DNA from: an uncultured Alphaproteobacteria bacterium
Lineage (GTDB): Bacteria > Pseudomonadota > Alphaproteobacteria > Rickettsiales > UBA1997
Assembly (NCBI GenBank): GCA_903858915.1
Contig: CAIOKL010000149.1
Span: forward strand, 1 to 6,190
Direction of reading: 5' to 3'
Length of the DNA stretch: 6,190 nucleotides
In this document: positions 1-5,063 of the stretch, piece after piece
Layout: each line of letters begins with the position of its first letter
Numbering within the stretch: the first letter of the stretch is position 1
Translations under genes and position numbers: made by a program
Notes under the pieces: generated by a model
Told to the model about the DNA's origin: nothing
What the model saw: only the letters and a program-made list of their open reading frames with translations
Database searches by the model: none

Positions 1-1033
1 TTAATATTTGAATTTTTTGAATTTTTAAAAAATTATTTTCAAGAAAATTTTTCGTTGAATATTCAATTTTTTCAGAAAAATTAATGATTTTTTGTTGCGA
101 ATTTTCTAAAAATTTTTGCGGATTTAATAAATTTCTTTCAAGATTTTTAAGAGCGAGTTGATTTTTATTAAAAAAATTATCAACAAAATTATTTATATTC
201 CTTTCGAGATTTTTTAAATTATTTTTTAAATCTTCTAAAACTGGAGTGGCGAATTCGGCTCCGGCTGTAGGTGTTGGCGCTCTAATATCGGCAACAAAAT
301 CGATTAAAGTGAAATCGGTTTCATGACCAACCGCCGAAATAATTGGAATGTCGGATTTAAAAACTTCGCGCACTAAATCTTCGTCATTAAACGGCAATAA
401 ATCTTCAAAAGAACCGCCTCCGCGAGCGATAATTATAACTTCGGGACGATTTGTTTTGAGATTATTAAAATATTTAATTCCGGCGATAATTTCACGCGAC
501 GCCCTTTCGCCTTGAACCGCGCTCGGGTAAAGCATTAAATGCAACGGACAACGATTTAAAATACGATGCTTAATATCTTCAATTACCGCACCCGTTTCGG
601 AAGTAATTACGCCAATAATTTTTGGAAAAAATGGTAAGTTTTTTTTATAAATTGCGTCGAATAAACCTTCTTCGGCAAGCTTTTTACGGCGTTTTTCGAT
701 CATTTCTAAAATTGCGCCAATTCCGGCGATTTCAATTTTATCAACAATTATTTGATAATTGGAACGACCTTCATATGAAGTAATTTTTCCCGAAGCACAA
801 ATTTGTAAGCCGTCGCCAATTTCAAAGTCAATAGCATTGGCTTGATTGCGAAAACAAACCGCCGTCAAAACGGCATTATCTTCTTTTAAATTAAAATAAA
901 GATGGCCACTTGAAGCGCGCTTGAAACCAGTGATTTCGCCACTGATTTTGACATAACCAAAAGCATTTTCGATGGTTAATTTTATTGCTTTTGAGAATTC
1001 GGCAACCGAAAATTGCGGAACATTTTCTGACAT
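1..1033 (-). CDS. xseA: Exodeoxyribonuclease VII large subunit (3'-truncated by window edge)
   Basis: XseA is the catalytic subunit of exonuclease VII, a cytosolic enzyme that, with several copies of the small subunit XseB, degrades single-stranded DNA from both ends in repair and recombination. I translated 344 codons from the ATG at 1033-1031; the reading frame is open to base 1, so the stop lies outside. An N-terminal OB-fold-like domain (about residues 6-100, with FSVAEF and SGHLYFNLKE) is followed by the nuclease domain (about 135-262). That domain has GVITSETGAVIEDI (141-154), ARGGGSFEDL (203-212) and SAVGHETDFTLIDFVAD (233-249). D153, R204, H237 and D240 line up with residues proposed as catalytic in the E. 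coli enzyme. From about residue 265 a Lys/Asn/Glu-rich coiled coil begins, the XseB-binding part of the family, and it contains two copies of LKNLERN. Family members usually run to about 400-450 residues, so roughly the last 60-100 are missing. No Shine-Dalgarno precedes the ATG. The gene is divergent from the nitronate-monooxygenase-like gene. Confidence 0.96.
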   Translation of the reverse strand, partial: MSENVPQFSVAEFSKAIKLTIENAFGYVKISGEITGFKRASSGHLYFNLKEDNAVLTAVCFRNQANAIDFEIGDGLQICASGKITSYEGRSNYQIIVDKIEIAGIGAILEMIEKRRKKLAEEGLFDAIYKKNLPFFPKIIGVITSETGAVIEDIKHRILNRCPLHLMLYPSAVQGERASREIIAGIKYFNNLKTNRPEVIIIARGGGSFEDLLPFNDEDLVREVFKSDIPIISAVGHETDFTLIDFVADIRAPTPTAGAEFATPVLEDLKNNLKNLERNINNFVDNFFNKNQLALKNLERNLLNPQKFLENSQQKIINFSEKIEYSTKNFLENNFLKIQKIQIL

Positions 1034-1131
1034 TTATAAAATAAAAAACTTAAAAAAAATTAATTGAAATTTTACTGACTAATCTTAATCTTGGTTTTTT
1101 AATTTTCTAATTTAAAATCGAAATTAAATTA

Positions 1132-1195
1132 TTTAGAAATTTATTACCAAATCTATAGATTAAATTGTTACATTATATTTTTTAGAAACTTATTA
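1132..1195. repeat. Pair of 15-bp direct repeats (TTTAGAAAYTTATTA) in the divergent spacer
   Basis: The motif TTTAGAAA-Y-TTATTA occurs at 1132-1146 and again at 1181-1195, identical at 14 of 15 positions and 49 bp apart start to start. An inverted half-copy, TTTCTAA, lies at 1104-1110 and can pair with TTAGAAA at 1133-1139. The second copy overlaps the possible -10 hexamer at 1191-1196. Two spaced copies upstream of an operon would fit binding sites for a regulator, but the AT-rich background makes a chance origin possible and no known operator is recognised. Confidence 0.45.
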
Positions 1196-1224
1196 TATAA
1201 ATTCAGTATTAACAAATATTTCGC

Positions 1225-1230
1225 AAGGAG
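1225..1230 (+). promoter_or_regulatory. Strong ribosome binding site that fixes a TTG start
   Basis: AAGGAG sits five bases before the TTG at 1236. It is the only good Shine-Dalgarno in front of any of the five genes here. It decides the start of the nitronate-monooxygenase-like gene, because the next in-frame ATG lies about 100 codons downstream, inside conserved sequence. Confidence 0.85.
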
Positions 1231-1235
1231 AAATT

Positions 1236-2642
1236 TTGCTTAAAAAAATCAAATCTTTACAAATTTCCGGATTGGAATCATTGCCAATTGTTGAGGGTGG
1301 AAAAGGCGTTGGAATCACTAATGGCGTAACCGCCGGTCATTTCGCAAAAGCTGGCGCAGTTGGCACTTTTTCAGGAGTTAACGCCGATTATATCGATGAA
1401 AATCAACAATATATTCCCTTAGTTTACAAAACTCATACTCGTCGCGAAAGACACGAAGAGTTGGTTTTTTCATCAATTCAAGGCGGTATTTCGCAAGCTA
1501 AAATTGCTCACGATATTTCTGGAGGACACGGTCGCATTCACATGAATATTTTATGGGAAATGGGTGGCGCAGAACGAGTTCTTACCGGAATTTTAGATGG
1601 CGCTAAAGACATGGTTCATGGCATTACTTGCGGTGCTGGCATGCCTTATCGTTTATCAGAAATTGCCGAAAAATATCGCGTATATTATTATCCAATCGTG
1701 TCTTCAATGCGCGCATTTCGAGCATTGTGGAAAAGAAGTTATCACAAAGCCAAAGATTTATTGGGCGGAGTTGTTTACGAATGCCCTTGGAGAGCTGGCG
1801 GACATAACGGTTTATCTAACGCCGAAAATCCTGAAAGCTATGAAGACCCATATCCACGAGTTGCCGAAATTCGTAGTTTTATGAATTCAGTTGGCTTAAA
1901 TGATGTTCCAATCATTATGGCTGGCGGAGTTTGGCATCTTGAAGAATTCGAACATTGGCTCGATAATCCAGAAATTGGACCAATTGTTTTTCAATTCGGC
2001 ACTCGTCCAATTCTAACTCAAGAATATCCAGTTTCACAATCTTGGAAAGATAAATTATTATCCTTAAAAGAAGGCGATGTTTATTTAAATCGCTTCAGCC
2101 CTACTGGCTTTTACTCTTCTGCAATTGAAAATGATTTTATTCGCGAATTAAAAATGCGCGAAATTCATCAAGTTGAATATCGTTCAAAAACTGATGAAAC
2201 CTTTAATTGCGAAATTCCTTTTGGACAAAGAGGTCGCGTGGTTTACATTAAATCTTCCGACAAAACTAAAGTTGATTCTTGGATAAAAAGTGGCTTCAGT
2301 GAAAGCATGAAAACACCTGACGAAACTTTAATGTTCGTTGATAAATCCAAAGCTCAACAAATTTTAACCGATCAAATAAACTGCATGGGCTGTCTTAGTC
2401 ATTGTAGATTCAGCAATTGGACCGACAAAGAAGAAATGAACTTCACCAATGGCAAAAAAGCTGATCCAAGAAGTTTTTGTATTCAAAAAACTTTGCAAGA
2501 TGTGCGCCATGGAATCGACATTGAAAATCAATTAATGTTTGCCGGACATAGCGCTTATCGCTTTGCTAGCGACCCATTTTACGCCAATGGTTTCGTACCA
2601 ACAATTCAACAATTAGTTGATAGAATCATGACGGGTAAATAA
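1236..2642 (+). CDS. Nitronate monooxygenase / 2-nitropropane dioxygenase-family FMN oxidoreductase
   Basis: This is a 468-residue cytosolic TIM-barrel protein of the NPD family. Characterised members use FMN and O2 to oxidise alkyl nitronates to carbonyl compounds and nitrite; relatives include FabK-type enoyl-ACP reductases. Visible motifs are VEGGKGVGITNG (19-30), ITCGAGMP (130-137), AGGHNG (187-192, the usual active-site AGGH region), MAGGVW (228-233) and FQFGTRP (252-258), the last two matching FMN-phosphate-binding loops. The long C-terminal part carries four cysteines, C383, C386, C390 and C415 (CMGCLSHC, then SFCIQKT), which shorter classical nitronate monooxygenases lack as far as I know. 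From memory the whole protein matches a strongly conserved alphaproteobacterial form of about 467 residues, so it is intact. The start is TTG, supported by AAGGAG five bases upstream and by the conserved first residues MLKKIKSLQISGLE. It ends 12 bases before pyrG, so the two are probably co-transcribed. Family membership is near certain; the true substrate is not known, and nitronate detoxification is only inferred. Confidence 0.92.
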   Translation: MLKKIKSLQISGLESLPIVEGGKGVGITNGVTAGHFAKAGAVGTFSGVNADYIDENQQYIPLVYKTHTRRERHEELVFSSIQGGISQAKIAHDISGGHGRIHMNILWEMGGAERVLTGILDGAKDMVHGITCGAGMPYRLSEIAEKYRVYYYPIVSSMRAFRALWKRSYHKAKDLLGGVVYECPWRAGGHNGLSNAENPESYEDPYPRVAEIRSFMNSVGLNDVPIIMAGGVWHLEEFEHWLDNPEIGPIVFQFGTRPILTQEYPVSQSWKDKLLSLKEGDVYLNRFSPTGFYSSAIENDFIRELKMREIHQVEYRSKTDETFNCEIPFGQRGRVVYIKSSDKTKVDSWIKSGFSESMKTPDETLMFVDKSKAQQILTDQINCMGCLSHCRFSNWTDKEEMNFTNGKKADPRSFCIQKTLQDVRHGIDIENQLMFAGHSAYRFASDPFYANGFVPTIQQLVDRIMTGK

Positions 2643-2654
2643 TTTTTTAAAATA

Positions 2655-4271
2655 ATGACAAGATTTATTTTTATTACAGGTGGCGTTGTTTCTTCGCTCG
2701 GCAAGGGTCTTGCCTCCGCTTCTCTCGCAACGCTTTTACAAGCGCGCGGATATTCGGTGAAACTTCGCAAACTTGATCCATATTTAAATATTGACCCGGG
2801 AACCATGAGCCCAACACAACATGGCGAAGTTTTCGTGACCGATGACGGCGCGGAAACCGATCTTGATTTAGGTCATTACGAACGCTTCACCGGGGTCGAT
2901 TCAAAAAAATGTGACAACATTACCGCCGGACAAATTTACCTCGAACTTTTATCAAAAGAACGCAAAGGCGATTATCTCGGCGGAACGGTTCAAGTCATTC
3001 CCCATGTCACCGATTTAATCAAAAAATTTATTTTAAATGATTTAGAAAAAACTGATTTTGCGCTTTGTGAAATTGGCGGAACGGTTGGCGATATTGAAGC
3101 CCTCCCCTTTTTTGAAGCAATTCGTCAACTTGGTTACGAAATGCCCAATCAATGCGCTTTTTTACATCTCACTTTGCTTCCTTATATTGAAAGCGCCAAC
3201 GAACTTAAAACCAAACCAACACAACATTCCGTCAAAGAACTGCGCTCCATCGGCATTCAACCAAGTATAATTTTATGTCGCGTTGAACGACCAATCGAAA
3301 CCATCAATAAATCTTTGCTTGAGAAAATTGCCCAAATGTGTTCGGTGCCTACTTCTTCAGTGATTCCCGCGCCTAACGCTTCGTCGATTTACGAAGTTCC
3401 AATGATTTATCACAAATTAGGACTCGACACCGAAATTCTTAAATTCTTCAAATTAAATCATAGCAAAAAACCTGATTTATCCAAGTGGCAGAAGATTAAA
3501 GACGCCATTGAAAATCCACAAAATGAAGTTAACATCGCCATTGTCGGCAAATATAATGATTACAAAGATTCATATAAATCCTTGATTGAAGCCATTAATC
3601 ACGGCGCGTTTTCTTTAAAAACAAAAGTGAATTTGGTGTGGATAAATGCTCGCGAAAATTCAGAAAAATTACCAAAAAATATTCACGCTATTTTAGTGCC
3701 GGGAGGCTTTGGAGTTGACGGAACTGAAGGCAAAATCGCCATGATAAAATACGCTCGCGAAAATAATATTCCTTATTTTGGAATTTGTTTTGGCATGCAA
3801 ATGGCGGTCATCGAATATGCCCGCAATGTCTTGAAAATCAAAGACGCAACCTCAAGCGAAATCGCTAAAAAAGGGTCTTTTGTAGTTGGCATGATGCATG
3901 AATGGCAACATGAAAAATCAACAAAAAAAGCTGGTAAAAATTTGGGCGGAACTATGCGTTTAGGGGCTTACCCATGCGCTTTAACAAAAAATTCTTTAGC
4001 TCAAAAAATTTACGGACAAAATCAAATTTCCGAACGCCATCGTCATCGTTATGAAGTTAATATTTCTTTTAAAAAACAACTCGAAGAAAAAGGTTTAATT
4101 TTTTCTGGAATGTCGCCCGACGGCAAATTGCCCGAAATAATTGAGCTAAAAAATCATCCATTTTTTATTGGTGTACAATTTCATCCCGAATTAAAATCCA
4201 AGCCGTTTTTGGCTCATCCTTTATTCGTCGAATTCGTAAAAAGTGCCATTATTTATAAAAATGCTCAATAA
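2655..4271 (+). CDS. pyrG: CTP synthase (glutamine-hydrolysing)
   Basis: PyrG makes CTP from UTP, ATP and glutamine, the last step of pyrimidine nucleotide synthesis, in the cytosol. At 538 residues it is full length for the family. The N-terminal synthetase (amidoligase) domain, about 1-267, has the phosphate-binding loop GGVVSSLGKG (9-18), DPYLNIDPGTMSP (41-53), HGEVFVTDDGAETDLDLGHY (56-75) and CEIGGTVGDIE (138-148); D71 and E139 match the metal-binding residues of the E. coli enzyme. The C-terminal class I glutamine amidotransferase domain, about 292-530, has the oxyanion loop PGGFG (349-353), the nucleophile C378 in GICFGMQ, GGTMRLG (431-437), RHRHRYEVN (461-469), and H510 and E512 in VQFHPE, completing the triad. 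All key residues are present. The ATG at 2655 starts at the conserved N-terminus; no Shine-Dalgarno precedes it, so translation may depend on coupling to the gene 12 bases upstream. Its last 11 bases overlap lptE. Confidence 0.99.
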   Translation: MTRFIFITGGVVSSLGKGLASASLATLLQARGYSVKLRKLDPYLNIDPGTMSPTQHGEVFVTDDGAETDLDLGHYERFTGVDSKKCDNITAGQIYLELLSKERKGDYLGGTVQVIPHVTDLIKKFILNDLEKTDFALCEIGGTVGDIEALPFFEAIRQLGYEMPNQCAFLHLTLLPYIESANELKTKPTQHSVKELRSIGIQPSIILCRVERPIETINKSLLEKIAQMCSVPTSSVIPAPNASSIYEVPMIYHKLGLDTEILKFFKLNHSKKPDLSKWQKIKDAIENPQNEVNIAIVGKYNDYKDSYKSLIEAINHGAFSLKTKVNLVWINARENSEKLPKNIHAILVPGGFGVDGTEGKIAMIKYARENNIPYFGICFGMQMAVIEYARNVLKIKDATSSEIAKKGSFVVGMMHEWQHEKSTKKAGKNLGGTMRLGAYPCALTKNSLAQKIYGQNQISERHRHRYEVNISFKKQLEEKGLIFSGMSPDGKLPEIIELKNHPFFIGVQFHPELKSKPFLAHPLFVEFVKSAIIYKNAQ

Positions 4272-4812
4272 ATTTTTGATTCTTTTATTGCTAATTTTTA
4301 CCACTTCATCTTGCGGACTTCAAGTAATTTATAAAGACCAATTTGATGAAAATTCAATTGCTCATCAACTGGCTTCGATCCGCGTCAAGAAAGACCGTAA
4401 TCAAATCGCGCAAACTCTTAAAAATAATATTTACGATGTTCTTAATCCCGATTACATAAAAACCGAAGCCAAATATTTTTTAGAACTAACTTTAAAAACC
4501 GATGTTTCTCTAACCTTCACCAACGCCTCGGGCGCTTCGGGTCGAAACAAAGTCACCTTGACGGTAAAATATATTTTAAAAAACATCAAAACCGCACAAA
4601 TAATTTCGGAAGGAACAAGCGCTACTTACGATAGTTACGATGTCTCTTCAAACCGCTATGCCACTTACACCGCCGATGAATATGTTAAAGAAAATTTAAC
4701 CAATGTTATCGCGCAAAATATTCGTAATTCAATCGTTAATGACATCTCCGAAGAAAAAAGAGAATGCGAAGAAAATAAACATGACAAAAATTATAAATGC
4801 TTGATTGAGTAA
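4261..4812 (+). CDS. lptE: LPS-assembly lipoprotein LptE
   Basis: LptE is an outer-membrane lipoprotein that plugs the LptD barrel and helps insert lipopolysaccharide at the cell surface. This 183-residue product starts with a lipoprotein signal: Met-Leu-Asn-Lys, a Leu/Ile-rich core (5-13), then T-S-S-C with the lipidated cysteine at C18. The box is slightly atypical, with Thr at -3 where Leu is usual. The mature start CGLQVIY resembles the alphaproteobacterial CGF/CGL opening. NASGASGRNKVTLTVKY (88-104) and the stretch from TYDSYDVSSNRYAT (122-135) to NVIAQNIRNSIVND (148-161) match the C-terminal LptE signature as I know it. A charged tail (163-183) adds C169 and C180. I chose the ATG at 4261 over an in-frame GTG at 4243 because it places the Lys next to the hydrophobic core of the signal peptide. 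It overlaps the pyrG end by 11 bases and lacks a Shine-Dalgarno, suggesting coupled translation. The family is sequence-variable, so this rests on signal, size and motif rather than strict identity. The usual alphaproteobacterial neighbour holA is not directly downstream. Confidence 0.85.
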   Translation: MLNKFLILLLLIFTTSSCGLQVIYKDQFDENSIAHQLASIRVKKDRNQIAQTLKNNIYDVLNPDYIKTEAKYFLELTLKTDVSLTFTNASGASGRNKVTLTVKYILKNIKTAQIISEGTSATYDSYDVSSNRYATYTADEYVKENLTNVIAQNIRNSIVNDISEEKRECEENKHDKNYKCLIE

Positions 4813-4883
4813 TCGCAATTTTCCAAGTTTAAATATTCAATAAATTAACAAATTCTAATCCCAATTAATGGCATTCTCCCTAC

Positions 4884-4913
4884 TTAAAAGCCGATCTAAA
4901 ACATTTTTATAAT
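4884..4913 (+). promoter_or_regulatory. Candidate sigma70-type promoter for the downstream unknown gene
   Basis: TTAAAA (4884-4889) and a perfect TATAAT (4908-4913) are separated by 18 bases. This would give a leader of roughly 140 bases before the ATG at 5064, containing the repeats described below. A second perfect TATAAT at 4950-4955 has no acceptable -35 partner. The match is suggestive only, because the surrounding DNA is almost all A and T. Confidence 0.3.
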
Positions 4914-5012
4914 TAAGTAATTTTTTTAAAATTCCAAATAAAAAAGAATTATAATTTTTTACAACAATCAAAAAAATATTTATTTAAAATAATCACAAAT
5001 ATTATTTCATAA

Positions 5013-5047
5013 TAATTATCAACAATTAAAGTAATTATCTTTAATTA
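5013..5047 (+). repeat. Two tandem-like copies of TAATTATCnnnAATTA
   Basis: TAATTATC-AAC-AATTA at 5013-5028 is repeated as TAATTATC-TTT-AATTA at 5032-5047, 13 of 16 positions identical, with a period of 19 bases and a 3-base gap. The pair ends 16 bases before the ATG of the unknown gene, where a regulator or a leader structure could affect its expression. A chance origin in AT-rich DNA is possible. Confidence 0.45.
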
Positions 5048-5060
5048 ATTTAGTTACTTT
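5028..5060 (+). repeat. Perfect 7-bp inverted repeat just before a start codon
   Basis: AAAGTAA (5028-5034) is the reverse complement of TTACTTT (5054-5060), with 19 bases between. The right arm runs into a T-tract three bases before the ATG at 5064. It could form a weak hairpin that covers the ribosome-binding region, but the stem is short and has a single G-C pair. Confidence 0.3.
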
Positions 5061-5063
5061 TTT

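Larger units (their letters stand above)
1034..1235. promoter_or_regulatory. Divergent AT-rich intergenic region with weak promoter candidates
   Basis: This 202-base spacer separates the minus-strand xseA start from the plus-strand TTG start at 1236, so it should hold promoters for both directions. For the plus strand two weak sigma70-like pairs are visible: TTGGTT (1091-1096) with TAAAAT (1113-1118), spacing 16; and TTGTTA (1165-1170) with TATTAT (1191-1196), whose spacing of 20 is longer than usual. No convincing pair was found for xseA. The spacer also contains a direct repeat, listed separately. In such AT-rich DNA hexamer matches occur often by chance, so only the presence of a promoter somewhere here is a reasonable inference; the exact sites are not. 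Confidence 0.35.
4813..5063. other. AT-rich intergenic region with no gene seen
   Basis: These 251 bases lie between the lptE stop and the start of the unknown gene. They contain stop codons in all frames at short intervals, and I see no tRNA-like cloverleaf, no GC-rich terminator hairpin and no coding signal. The contents I can name are a promoter-like pair, a tandem-like repeat and a small inverted repeat, each listed separately. A transcription end for the upstream operon should fall here, but no strong rho-independent terminator is visible. Confidence 0.7.

Noticed and set aside
1..240. A/T homopolymer runs that look like noncoding low-complexity DNA
   Set aside because: The minus-strand frame stays open and encodes the expected Lys/Asn-rich coiled coil of XseA.
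1597..1884. Open frame of 95 codons on the plus strand
   Set aside because: It lies wholly inside the nitronate-monooxygenase-like gene in another frame; the product has no recognisable features and the host gene is strongly conserved.
2606..2806. Open frame of 66 codons on the minus strand across the pyrG start
   Set aside because: It is antisense to the conserved ends of two real genes, and its stop-free length follows from their codon use.
3058..3270. Open frame of 70 codons on the plus strand inside pyrG
   Set aside because: It is an out-of-frame shadow of the conserved synthetase domain.
4243..4260. Upstream GTG start for lptE adding six residues
   Set aside because: The ATG at 4261 gives a standard short lipoprotein signal peptide; the GTG has no ribosome binding site and would increase the overlap with pyrG.
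4801..4822. Possible terminator hairpin at the end of lptE (GATT-GAGT-AATC followed by T residues)
   Set aside because: The stem is only four pairs with one G-C, and the T-run is short; too weak to call a terminator.
4813..5063. tRNA or small RNA gene in the spacer after lptE
   Set aside because: No cloverleaf, no T-arm GTTCRA-type motif and no GC-rich stem is present; the region is almost pure A and T.
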